From NCBI GenBank assembly GCA_903854075.1, contig CAINVI010000125.1:1-16268 (forward strand): 16,268 bases of DNA, given 5' to 3'. The notes beneath the pieces are model-generated. The model worked only from the letters and a program-made list of their open reading frames with translations. It was not told the DNA's origin and did not search any database. Every line of letters starts with the position of its first letter. The stretch's first letter is position 1. The DNA comes from Candidatus Pollutiaquabacter sp. Its GTDB lineage: Bacteria > Bacteroidota > Bacteroidia > AKYH767-A > 2013-40CM-41-45. Position numbers and translations under genes: made by a program. Below, piece by piece: positions 7,645 to 14,705 of the stretch.

Positions 7645-8376
7645 ATGAATATCATCGGCATCATTCCTGCCCGTTACGGCTCCACTCGCTTTCCCGGCAA
7701 GCCGTTGGTGAACATCAACGGAAAATCGATGATTCAGCGGGTGTACGAACAATGTCTGAAGAGCCAGCGACTCAACATAGTAATCATTGCCACCGATGAC
7801 GAACGCATTGTCAAGCACGTTACCGAATTCGGTGGACAGGTAGTGATGACATCTCCGCAGCACCTTAGCGGAACAGATCGTTGTGCGGAAATCATCCTGC
7901 GAGAAACCATGAAATGGGATGCCGTTATCAATATTCAGGGAGATGAGCCCTACATTCATCCCGAACAGATTGATTTACTCTGCAGTTGCTTTGAGATCAA
8001 CGACGTTAACATTGCTACACTTGTCAAGAAAATCCAGACACCGGATGAATTGTTCAATCACAATAATGTGAAGGTGGTGATGAATAAGCGTAAAGAGGCG
8101 ATTTATTTCAGTCGTTCTCCCATTCCTTACAACCGGAACTTTCCCGAAGAGGAGTGGTTGAAGCATTCCAGCTATTACAAACACATTGGTATTTACGGGT
8201 ATCGTGCCGTCGTTCTCGCAGAGCTGGCCGCACTTTCCAAAACTAATCTTGAAGTTACCGAATCGCTGGAGCAGCTGCGCTGGATTGAAAATGGTTATGC
8301 TATCCACGCGGCGGTTACAACGCTTGAAAGTGTAGCCATTGATACGCCGGAAGACCTTGAAAAGGTCAAGGCTTGA
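7645..8376 (+). CDS. kdsB: 3-deoxy-manno-octulosonate cytidylyltransferase (CMP-Kdo synthetase)
   Basis: KdsB activates Kdo with CTP to form CMP-Kdo in the cytoplasm, the donor for the inner core of lipopolysaccharide. The 243-residue protein begins MNIIGIIPARYGSTRFPGKPL, the CTP-binding signature. It continues with ATDDERI (49-55), SGTDRC (75-80), NIQGDEP (97-103, Asp100 a likely metal ligand), KHIGIYGYR (179-187), ESLEQLRWIENG (206-217) and IDTPEDL (232-238, Asp233 a second likely ligand). The frame stays open upstream to a TTG at 7612, but the ATG at 7645 starts directly before the conserved first strand and gives normal family length. The gene converges with the photolyase gene, with 15 bp between the stop codons. 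Confidence 0.95.
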   Translation: MNIIGIIPARYGSTRFPGKPLVNINGKSMIQRVYEQCLKSQRLNIVIIATDDERIVKHVTEFGGQVVMTSPQHLSGTDRCAEIILRETMKWDAVINIQGDEPYIHPEQIDLLCSCFEINDVNIATLVKKIQTPDELFNHNNVKVVMNKRKEAIYFSRSPIPYNRNFPEEEWLKHSSYYKHIGIYGYRAVVLAELAALSKTNLEVTESLEQLRWIENGYAIHAAVTTLESVAIDTPEDLEKVKA

Positions 8377-8391
8377 AACTTCGGAATAGAA

Positions 8392-9687
8392 TCAGGCGCC
8401 CAGGCCGGACTTGTAGAAAGCAAGACAACGTTCCCGCGCTGCCTTGTAATCAACCATTCGCTTTACATACGTGAGTTCCTGGAATTCAGGCACCCATTTT
8501 TTGATGTAACGGAAGTCGGGATCGAATTTTTTAGTCTGTTCATCCATATTGAAAATGCGGAAATACGGTGCTGCATCGACTCCTGTTCCTGCGCTCCATT
8601 GCCATCCGCCGTTGTTACTGGCCAGTTCAAAGTCGATTAATTTTTGTGCAAACCAGCTTTCGCCCCAGCGCCAGTCAATGAGCAGGAATTTAGTGAGAAA
8701 AGAAGCAGTGATCATACGGACGCGGTTGTGCATGAAACCCGTTGCGGCCAATTCGCGCATGCCGGCATCAACAATGGGAAATCCCGTTTGTCCATTGCAC
8801 CATAACTCAAATTCAGCTTCGTTGTTGCGCCAAACGAGTCGGTCATACTGTGGTTTGAAGGATCGTTCGACCACATGCGGAAAATGCCACAGGATCATCT
8901 GGTAAAATTCCCGCCAAATTAATTCGTTGAAGAATTTATCGCTCAACGGAAAGGTGTGACGGGCTAGTTCACGTATACTGATGGTTCCGAAACGAAGGTG
9001 AACGCCCAGTCGAGATGTACCGCGTATGCCGGGGATGTCACGCGTTTCTCCATACTGTAGGATAATTTCGTCCGATACGCTGTCAGAAGGCAATTCCTCG
9101 TTCATATCCCGGAAGCCGATCTCAGCCAGCGTCATCACAGTTTGCGGTGCAGAGGCGGCGAAACATCCTGCTTTCGGAGAGCAATCGAACGATTTCATGT
9201 GCTCCGGCTTCAGGCGGCTGCGCCATTTTTTCATGTAAGGCGTATACACGGTGTAAGGTGTACCGTCATCTTTGACGACTTCTGATTTTTCAAAAATTAC
9301 CTGATCCTTAAAGGTGTGGAATCCGATGCCGTGCTGCTGCAATAATTCGCTGACTTTTTGGTCGCGCTGCTGCGCGTACGGCTCGTAGTCGTGATTGGTG
9401 TAGACTTGATTTACGTTTCCCGAAGCAATGAGCTTCTTCCATACCTCGAGCGGTTTACCGTGATATACCAGCAAAGAAGCCCCGAAGTGTTGAAGCTCCC
9501 GGTTCAATCGTTCCAGTTGCCGGTGTATGAAAACTACGCGCCGGTCGTTTTTGTCCGACAACTTTCCGAGGATTTCCTTGTCAAAAATGAATACGGGTTG
9601 AACGGGTAGTCCGGTCGTTAGTGCATGATGCAGTCCGGCATTATCATGAAGGCGAAGATCGCGTCGAAACCAGAAGTATGCAGCCAT
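8392..9687 (-). CDS. phrB: Class I CPD photolyase (deoxyribodipyrimidine photo-lyase)
   Basis: This 431-residue flavoprotein is predicted to use light to split UV-induced cyclobutane pyrimidine dimers. The N-terminal antenna domain starts FWFRRDLRLHDN (5-16) and holds NHDYEPYAQQRD (98-109). The FAD domain contains ELIWREF (255-261), GQTGFPIVDAGMREL (299-313), MHNRVRM (319-325) and NNGGWQW (358-364). By alignment with E. coli PhrB from memory, Trp286, Trp339 and Trp362 correspond to the electron-transfer triad 306/359/382, Asn358 to Asn378, and Trp258 and Trp364 to the lesion-contacting tryptophans 277 and 384. A complete, active enzyme is therefore likely. The protein is somewhat shorter than E. 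coli PhrB, mainly in the linker and C-terminus. It is the second gene of a minus-strand pair, 30 bp after the TIGR01777 epimerase. Confidence 0.93.
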   Translation of the reverse strand: MAAYFWFRRDLRLHDNAGLHHALTTGLPVQPVFIFDKEILGKLSDKNDRRVVFIHRQLERLNRELQHFGASLLVYHGKPLEVWKKLIASGNVNQVYTNHDYEPYAQQRDQKVSELLQQHGIGFHTFKDQVIFEKSEVVKDDGTPYTVYTPYMKKWRSRLKPEHMKSFDCSPKAGCFAASAPQTVMTLAEIGFRDMNEELPSDSVSDEIILQYGETRDIPGIRGTSRLGVHLRFGTISIRELARHTFPLSDKFFNELIWREFYQMILWHFPHVVERSFKPQYDRLVWRNNEAEFELWCNGQTGFPIVDAGMRELAATGFMHNRVRMITASFLTKFLLIDWRWGESWFAQKLIDFELASNNGGWQWSAGTGVDAAPYFRIFNMDEQTKKFDPDFRYIKKWVPEFQELTYVKRMVDYKAARERCLAFYKSGLGA

Positions 9688-9717
9688 GAGAAACGATTAT
9701 AAGGACGAGTGGAGGAA

Positions 9718-10632
9718 TTAAATCAAATGATGCTGAAGGGAGGACTCCAGCGCGGGGAAGTCAAAACGAAAGCCGGTTGCCAGTGTCTTTTCCGCCGAGA
9801 CGTGTTGTCCTTGTAAAACGAGTGCTGATTGCTCTCCCAACAACATTTTAAAGATTATGGAAGGAACCGCGATGGGCCAAATAGGACGATGCAATGCTTT
9901 GCCGAGCGCCTTGATAAAATCCTTGTTATGTACCGGATAAGGCGCTACTGCGTTATAGGTTCCGGTCAGGCTGGGGTTCGTGATGGCGTATTGAAATAAC
10001 TTGGCGAGATCGTGGCTGTCGATCCATGAAATGAATTGTCGGCCATTTCCGTAGGGAGCGCCGGCGAAAAGCCGAACCGGTCGTGCCATGACTGGTAAGG
10101 CGCCATCCTTTCGGTCAATGACAAAACCGATGCGTAGTATTACCAATCGAGTGGTATCGGTTTTTAACCGTTGAAGGGATTGTTCCCAGGCGATGCAGGT
10201 TTCCGCCAGAAACCCTGTTCCGGCAGCATCATTTTCGGTGACCAAGCGATCAGCGGTATCGCCATAGAAACCTGTTGCACTGGCGGCTACCACCGTGCTA
10301 ATGGTATGGGGAAGTATGCGTAGCTGTTCGGCCAGGAAGGCGGTGCTTTGGGTTCTGCTTTCGAGGATTTCACGTTTACGTTGGGCGGTCCATTTTTCAT
10401 CAGCAATGCCGGCACCCGCCAGATGAACGACAGCAACAACACCCTCCAGGGCGCGCGGATCAAACTGGTTTTTTTCCGGTTGCCATTGGTAAGAAGCCGC
10501 AAAGCGAGCGTCACGGACAACAGACCGGCTCATGGCAATAACATCAAATCCGGCCGTCAGCAATTGTTCCGCCAACTTTCCGGCAATCATCCCGCTGGCA
10601 CCGGTGATCAATATTCGTTTCTTCGCGCTCAT
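9718..10632 (-). CDS. TIGR01777-family NAD(P)-dependent epimerase (SDR39U1/YfcH-like, DUF1731 C-terminus)
   Basis: This 304-residue atypical extended SDR protein has the nucleotide-binding strand RILITGASGMIAGKL (6-20); the last Gly of the usual TGxxGxxG is replaced by Ala17. The family features LAGAGIADEKWT (71-82), SATGFYGD (118-125) and GNGRQFISWIDSHDLA (196-211) follow, and a DUF1731-type C-terminal segment spans about 250-302. The substrate is not established for this family; the old label 'cell division inhibitor SulA' is historical and unsupported here. The ATG at 10632 is chosen over one at 10725 because the extra 31 residues are basic and lie before the Rossmann strand. Its stop is 30 bp before the photolyase start, so the two are probably co-transcribed. 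Confidence 0.9.
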   Translation of the reverse strand: MSAKKRILITGASGMIAGKLAEQLLTAGFDVIAMSRSVVRDARFAASYQWQPEKNQFDPRALEGVVAVVHLAGAGIADEKWTAQRKREILESRTQSTAFLAEQLRILPHTISTVVAASATGFYGDTADRLVTENDAAGTGFLAETCIAWEQSLQRLKTDTTRLVILRIGFVIDRKDGALPVMARPVRLFAGAPYGNGRQFISWIDSHDLAKLFQYAITNPSLTGTYNAVAPYPVHNKDFIKALGKALHRPIWPIAVPSIIFKMLLGEQSALVLQGQHVSAEKTLATGFRFDFPALESSLQHHLI

Positions 10633-10671
10633 TACTATGAAGAGACAAATTAAACCTCTTTTTTGTTTTAG

Positions 10672-10704
10672 TTTGTTTTTAAATGCGCGTATTGATAATT
10701 TTCG
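10672..10704 (+). promoter_or_regulatory. Bacteroidota-type promoter for the small membrane protein gene
   Basis: TTTG at 10672-10675 is followed after 20 bases by TAATTTTCG at 10696-10704, close to TTTG-N19-TAnnTTTG. Transcription would start around 10710, leaving a leader of roughly 25 bases to the ATG at 10734. The upstream ATG at 10683 lies between the two boxes and therefore would not be in the mRNA. Confidence 0.5.
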
Positions 10705-10733
10705 CCGCTCCCACAATAACACCAACTTCTATG

Positions 10734-11048
10734 CTACTCGATCCCGGTGCCGCCTTACTGTTGTTAATGACTATTTCCGCCGTAGGTATGTTGATCGTTC
10801 GCTTGCTGAAAGCGGGTAAAAAAGGGCTTGCGGCCTTGAAGCTGGAGGCCTTGTACCTTGCGCTGTATTGTTTCATGGTCGGCGGCCTGTTTTTCTTTGT
10901 CCTCACCAAAAAGGACAGTGATTTAGGGGAACCTATCTGGATCCTGATGCTTTCCGTCGTTTTTATTTCGGGATTTGTGTTGCGCGTGTACGCCCTATTC
11001 CGGATGATTAGCCAAGTGGTGGGAGGCTCCGGTCCGGACAAGCAATAA
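10734..11048 (+). CDS. Small three-helix membrane protein of unknown function
   Basis: I do not recognise this 104-residue protein. It has three hydrophobic segments at about 6-26, 41-58 and 69-91, separated by a basic loop (KAGKKG, 27-32) and a mixed-charge loop (TKKDSDLGEP, 59-68). It ends in a short polar tail. This suggests an inner-membrane protein. The ATG at 10734 is preferred over the in-frame ATG at 10683 because a promoter-like sequence overlaps the upstream one and the added 17 residues are not needed for the first helix. The gene diverges from the TIGR01777 epimerase, with about 100 bp between the chosen starts, and lies upstream of rplM on the same strand. Confidence 0.6.
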   Translation, partial: LLDPGAALLLLMTISAVGMLIVRLLKAGKKGLAALKLEALYLALYCFMVGGLFFFVLTKKDSDLGEPIWILMLSVVFISGFVLRVYALFRMISQVVGGSGPDKQ

Positions 11049-11107
11049 CTTTAGCGTTGTTTTTTTAGCGATTTTACGGAAGGATAAGGCGATTTCCGAG
11101 GCGCCTT

Positions 11108-11132
11108 CAATTATTTTCAAATAATTGAAAAT
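11108..11132. repeat. Two overlapping, mutually exclusive AT-rich inverted repeats
   Basis: CAATTATT (11108-11115) is perfectly complementary to AATAATTG (11120-11127). ATTTTCAA (11113-11120) is perfectly complementary to TTGAAAAT (11125-11132). Each gives an 8-bp stem with a 4-base loop, and they share bases so only one can form at a time. They lie 60-120 bp after the membrane-protein stop and upstream of the rplM promoter. They may be an operator or part of a 3' end; no T-run follows. Confidence 0.5.
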
Positions 11133-11173
11133 CAGTTAATTAAACTTACACTGATCACCGGATTCATCCGCCA

Positions 11174-11191
11174 GGGAGGATTTTGCCTCCC
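11174..11191 (+). terminator. GC-rich hairpin upstream of the rplM promoter, possible terminator
   Basis: GGGAGG (11174-11179) pairs with CCTCCC (11186-11191) around a 6-base loop. There is no clear T-run after it. It could end transcription from the membrane-protein gene before the ribosomal promoter, but the missing T-tract keeps confidence low. Confidence 0.3.
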
Positions 11192-11229
11192 GTGAACAGA
11201 TTTCCGCTGATAAGATATTTTGCCACCTG

Positions 11230-11260
11230 TTTGGATAAATTGAAAAAATCCGTACTTTTG
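11230..11260 (+). promoter_or_regulatory. Strong Bacteroidota promoter of the rplM-rpsI-rpsB-tsf unit
   Basis: TTTG at 11230-11233 is followed after exactly 19 bases by TACTTTTG at 11253-11260, a full match to TTTG-N19-TAnnTTTG. Transcription should start at about 11266-11268, leaving a leader of about 48 bases before the GTG at 11315. A CCCC-TTC-GGGG hairpin (11264-11274) falls at the predicted 5' end and may protect the transcript. Confidence 0.75.
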
Positions 11261-11314
11261 CAACCCCTTCGGGGAATCCTTTTCCATTCCAAAACCCTTA
11301 AAAATCAAGGTAAA

Positions 11315-11761
11315 GTGGACGCATTGAGTTATAAAACGGTTTCGTTGAACGATAAGACCGTAAAAAAAGAGTGGGTAGTTGTTGATGCTACCGATATGGT
11401 TGTTGGACGTCTTTCCACCCAAGTGGCGATGATCCTGCGCGGCAAGAATAAGCCGAGTTTCACTCCGCACGTAGATTGCGGCGACAACGTAATTATCATC
11501 AATGCCGGCAAAATCCGTTTCACGGGCAGTAAGCTGGCGGATAAAGTATATGTACGTCACACGGGATATCCGGGCGGTCAGCGTTTTGCTTCTCCGAAGC
11601 AGGTGTTGAACACGCATCCTGAGCGCGTTTTGGAAATGGCTGTTCGCGGCATGCTTCCAAAAGGTCGTTTGGGTCGCGCCCTGTTCCGTAACCTGTACGT
11701 TTATTCCGGCAATCAGCACCCGCACGAGGGTCAGCAGCCAAAATCTATCAAAATCGCCTAA
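11315..11761 (+). CDS. rplM: 50S ribosomal protein L13
   Basis: L13 is an early-assembling 23S rRNA-binding protein of the large subunit. From the GTG at 11315 the product is 148 residues (MDALSYKTVSLNDKTV...), matching the usual length and the start of Bacteroidota L13. Conserved parts are KEWVVVDA (18-25), LRGKNKPSFTPHVDCGD (41-57), RHTGYPGGQR (81-90), RGMLPKG (111-117) and the C-terminal ALFRNLYVYSGNQHPH (122-137). The frame is open further upstream to an ATG at 11183, but that extension would span the promoter at 11230-11260 and has no L13-like sequence. First gene of the unit; rpsI follows after 22 bp. Confidence 0.95.
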   Translation: MDALSYKTVSLNDKTVKKEWVVVDATDMVVGRLSTQVAMILRGKNKPSFTPHVDCGDNVIIINAGKIRFTGSKLADKVYVRHTGYPGGQRFASPKQVLNTHPERVLEMAVRGMLPKGRLGRALFRNLYVYSGNQHPHEGQQPKSIKIA

Positions 11762-11783
11762 CCTCTGATCTGAATATTACGCC

Positions 11784-12164
11784 ATGATCCATACCATCGG
11801 CAGAAGAAAGACCTCCATCGCCCGCGTGTACCTCACTCCGGGCAACGGCAACATCACGGTCAACGATCGTGATTACAAAATTTATTTCCCGGTTGGCCCG
11901 CTGCAGTACGTCTGCACCCAGGCTCAGACCACGGTGAATGCTGCGGAAGCTTACGACATCACGGTTAACGTGATGGGTGGCGGTATCCGCGGACAAGCGG
12001 AAGCTATCCGTTTGGGCATTGCCCGTGCACTGGTGAAAGTTAACGAAGAGAACAAATCGCCGCTTCGCAAGGAAGGCCTTATGACTCGCGATCCACGTAT
12101 GGTGGAACGTAAGAAGCCAGGTCAGCGCAAAGCCCGTAAGCGTTTCCAGTTCTCCAAGCGTTAA
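11784..12164 (+). CDS. rpsI: 30S ribosomal protein S9
   Basis: S9 is a small-subunit protein whose C-terminal tail reaches the P-site tRNA. The 126-residue protein has normal length. It shows IGRRKTSIARVYL (5-17), VMGGGIRGQAEAIRLGIARAL (a central conserved block, about 63-83), RDPRMVERKKPG and the basic tail ending RKRFQFSKR, the classical S9 C-terminus with the terminal Lys-Arg that contacts tRNA. The rplM-rpsI pairing is near universal in bacteria. The gap to rpsB is 42 bp with no terminator. Confidence 0.97.
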   Translation: MIHTIGRRKTSIARVYLTPGNGNITVNDRDYKIYFPVGPLQYVCTQAQTTVNAAEAYDITVNVMGGGIRGQAEAIRLGIARALVKVNEENKSPLRKEGLMTRDPRMVERKKPGQRKARKRFQFSKR

Positions 12165-12206
12165 TCCAATTCTTCGATTTCTCACGCAACAGCTATACAT
12201 CATTCA

Positions 12207-12977
12207 ATGTCTAGAGTCACTTATCAAGAACTGCTCGATGCAGGCGCACACTTCGGTCACCTGAAGAGCAAGTGGAACCCGAAAATGGCCCCGTACATTT
12301 TCATGGAGACCCGTGGTATCCACATCATCGACCTGAACAAAACCGTCGCTAAGATCGACGAGGCGGCGAACGCCCTAAAGCAAATCGCCAAGTCAGGCAA
12401 AAAGATTCTTTTCGTCGCCACCAAAAAGCAGGCGAAAGAAATCGTAGCCAATGCTGCTGGCAAGGTGAACATGCCGTTCATCGTGGAACGCTGGCCTGGT
12501 GGTATGTTGACCAACTTCGCGACCGTACGTAAGTCGGTGAAGAAGATGGGTCAATACGAAAAGATGGAAACCGATGGTACGTTCGCGAACATCTCTAAAA
12601 AAGAGCGTTTGATGATTACCCGCGCGAAATCCAAGATGGAACGCTTCCTGGGTAGCATCTCCGATCTTTCCCGTCTTCCGGCCGCTGTATTTATTATCGA
12701 CCTTAACAAAGAACATATCGCTGTTGCTGAAGCGCACAAGCTGAACATTCCTACGTTCGGTATCGCGGATACCAATACCGATCCTTCTCAGGTGGATTTC
12801 GCTATTCCTGCAAACGATGATGCGACCAAGTCAATTTCTCTCATCATGGATACCATGGTGAAAGCCATTGAAGAAGGTCTCTCCGAGCGCAAGATGGATA
12901 AGGACGCAGACAAGGAAAAAGAAGAAGTTGCTGAAGGCGCTGCAGAAGGTGAAGCTGATGCAGAAACCGAAGCATAA
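12207..12977 (+). CDS. rpsB: 30S ribosomal protein S2
   Basis: S2 is a late-joining small-subunit protein that, from general knowledge, helps recruit S1. The 256-residue protein has the conserved LLDAGAHFGH (9-18), WNPKMAPYIF (23-32), RGIHIIDL (36-43), RWPGGMLTNF (95-104), LPAAVFIIDLNKE near the middle, and DTNTDPSQVDFAIPANDD near 188-205. After about residue 224 there is a highly acidic low-complexity tail of Glu, Ala, Asp and Lys, an extension of a kind common in Bacteroidota and not part of the S2 fold. tsf follows after 33 bp, the usual rpsB-tsf pairing. Confidence 0.97.
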   Translation: MSRVTYQELLDAGAHFGHLKSKWNPKMAPYIFMETRGIHIIDLNKTVAKIDEAANALKQIAKSGKKILFVATKKQAKEIVANAAGKVNMPFIVERWPGGMLTNFATVRKSVKKMGQYEKMETDGTFANISKKERLMITRAKSKMERFLGSISDLSRLPAAVFIIDLNKEHIAVAEAHKLNIPTFGIADTNTDPSQVDFAIPANDDATKSISLIMDTMVKAIEEGLSERKMDKDADKEKEEVAEGAAEGEADAETEA

Positions 12978-13010
12978 ATAAAATTAGTTCCGATTTAAGT
13001 ACCTACTACA

Positions 13011-13841
13011 ATGTCAACGATTGCTATCAGTGCCGCCGATGTAAATAAACTCCGCCAAATGACCGGCGCGGGTATGATGGATTGCAAAAAAGCCCTTACC
13101 GAAGCCAACGGCGATTTCGAAGCGGCGATTGACTTGCTCCGCAAAAAAGGACAAAAAATTGCTGCGAACCGTCAGGATCGTGAAGCGAAAGAAGGCTATG
13201 TATTCGGAAAAATTTCTTCGGATGCTAAACACGGTGCGGTCGTTTCCATTTGCTGCGAAACCGATTTCGTGGCTAAGAACGCTGACTTCGTGAAGTTCGG
13301 TGAGTCTATCCTCGATCTGGCGATGGCCAACAAGCCGGCTACCATCGATGAGCTGAAAGCACTTTCATTGGGAAGCACTACCGTAGCGGAAGCTTGCGTA
13401 GAGCAAATGGGTAAGATTGGCGAAAAAATCGAAGTCGTCGATTACCAGGTGGTCAACGCTGATAAAGTTATCGCTTACAATCACCCTGGAAATAAGCTTG
13501 CTGCTATGATCGGCTTCAACGTAGCTGTATCCGAAGAAGTAGCGAAAGATATCGCGATGCAGGCTGCTGCTATGGCTCCGGTTGCGATTGATAAGGACGA
13601 TGTAGACACTAAAATGCTCGAGCGTGAAATGGATATCGCTAAAGATCAGGCCCGCCAGGAAGGTAAGCCGGAAGCGATGATCGAAAAAATCGCCCAGGGT
13701 AAAGTCAACAAATTCTACAACGAATACACGCTCCTCAATCAGGAATTCATCAAAGACGATAAGAAGACGGTCCGCCAGTACCTCGAGTCGGTCGATAAGA
13801 ACATCAAGGTTACCGCGATGAAGCGTGTAAAGATCGGATAA
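13011..13841 (+). CDS. tsf: Translation elongation factor Ts
   Basis: EF-Ts is the nucleotide exchange factor that releases GDP from EF-Tu. The 276-residue protein starts with a UBA-like domain (about 5-47, with LRQMTGAGMMDCKKAL at 14-29 and NGDFEAAIDLLRKKG at 33-47). It carries the EF-Tu-binding motif TDFVAKN at 84-90 and ends in the second dimerisation-type domain (NKFYNEYTLLNQEFIKDD...VTAMKRVKIG). Length and motifs are normal. It is the last gene of the unit; the terminator starts 20 bp after the stop. Confidence 0.97.
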   Translation: MSTIAISAADVNKLRQMTGAGMMDCKKALTEANGDFEAAIDLLRKKGQKIAANRQDREAKEGYVFGKISSDAKHGAVVSICCETDFVAKNADFVKFGESILDLAMANKPATIDELKALSLGSTTVAEACVEQMGKIGEKIEVVDYQVVNADKVIAYNHPGNKLAAMIGFNVAVSEEVAKDIAMQAAAMAPVAIDKDDVDTKMLEREMDIAKDQARQEGKPEAMIEKIAQGKVNKFYNEYTLLNQEFIKDDKKTVRQYLESVDKNIKVTAMKRVKIG

Positions 13842-13861
13842 TCTGATTCTTCAACCCTTTC

Positions 13862-13894
13862 AAAAAGACCTGTCAGCCGACGGGTCTTTTTTTT
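13862..13894 (+). terminator. Rho-independent terminator after tsf
   Basis: AAAAAGACC (13862-13870) pairs with GGTCTTTTT (13883-13891). The stem continues through a T-G wobble and GTC/GAC (13872-13874 with 13879-13881) to an AGCC loop, about 13 pairs in all. The T-run continues to 13894. It separates the ribosomal unit from pyrH. Confidence 0.85.
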
Positions 13895-13959
13895 GGCTGG
13901 AGGTTTCCGGCGAACATGGATCAGCACCTCCACGGTAGCATCCAATCCTATTTTTTTCT

Positions 13960-13967
13960 TACTTTCG
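13960..13967 (+). promoter_or_regulatory. Putative -7 promoter element of pyrH
   Basis: TACTTTCG matches TAnnTTTG with one substitution and ends seven bases before the pyrH ATG at 13975. No good TTTG box was seen 19 bases upstream. Because a strong terminator precedes it, pyrH needs its own promoter and this is the best candidate. The mRNA would be leaderless or nearly so. Confidence 0.45.
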
Positions 13968-13974
13968 TCCTTCG

Positions 13975-14685
13975 ATGAAGTACAAACGCATCCTCTTAAA
14001 GCTCAGCGGCGAATCGTTGATGGGTGAAAAAGATTTCGGAATCGATCATAGCCGACTCAAGGAGTACGCTATGGAGATCAAGACCATCGTCGAACGTGGC
14101 GTGGAAACGGCCATCGTGATTGGCGGCGGAAATATTTTCCGTGGAGTAGGAAACGATTCCGGCGGTGCTATTGACCGTGCTCAAGGCGATTATATGGGGA
14201 TGTTGGCAACCGTGATTAACAGCATGGCTTTGCAGAGTGCATTGGAACAGATTGGTGTGAAAACACGCTTGCAATCGGCTATCAAGATGGAACAGATTTG
14301 TGAGCCGTACATCCGCCGTCGTGCTGTTCGCCATCTGGAAAAGGGCCGCGTTGTTATTTTCGGGGCAGGTACAGGTAATCCCTATTTCACCACCGATACG
14401 GCAGCGTCACTCCGTGCTATTGAAATCGAAGCAGAAGTCATTCTTAAAGGAACACGTGTTGATGGCATCTACACTGCCGATCCGGAGAAGGTGAAAGATG
14501 CGCAGAAGTACAATACGGTTACGTTTGATGAGGTGTACGAGAAAGGACTGAAGGTAATGGATATGACGGCGTTCACCTTATGTAACGAAAACAAATTACC
14601 GATCATCGTGTTCGATATGAACAAACCTGGAAACCTCCTGCGAGTCATGGAGGGAGAATCGGTTGGAACCCTGGTAGAATTTTAA
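13975..14685 (+). CDS. pyrH: UMP kinase
   Basis: UMP kinase phosphorylates UMP to UDP with ATP, an early committed step of pyrimidine nucleotide supply; the bacterial enzyme is a hexamer of the amino-acid-kinase fold. The 236-residue protein has the expected length. It shows LKLSGESLMG (8-17), VIGGGNIFRG (48-57), GDYMGMLAT (71-79), GTGNPYFTTDTAA (132-144) for UMP and acceptor binding, and KGTRVDGIYTADP (158-170) for ATP. frr follows after 20 bp and is probably co-transcribed, as in many bacteria. Confidence 0.97.
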   Translation: MKYKRILLKLSGESLMGEKDFGIDHSRLKEYAMEIKTIVERGVETAIVIGGGNIFRGVGNDSGGAIDRAQGDYMGMLATVINSMALQSALEQIGVKTRLQSAIKMEQICEPYIRRRAVRHLEKGRVVIFGAGTGNPYFTTDTAASLRAIEIEAEVILKGTRVDGIYTADPEKVKDAQKYNTVTFDEVYEKGLKVMDMTAFTLCNENKLPIIVFDMNKPGNLLRVMEGESVGTLVEF

Positions 14686-14705
14686 AGCATAAAACATAAA
14701 CGATT

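Noticed and set aside
8352..8368. Inverted repeat GACCTT-GAA-AAGGTC near the 3' end of kdsB
   Set aside because: It lies within conserved coding sequence (PEDLEKVKA), has no T-run, and is likely a coincidence of codon choice.
11132..11725. 197-codon minus-strand frame opposite rplM
   Set aside because: It lies antisense to a confidently identified ribosomal gene and its promoter, and its sequence shows no domain.
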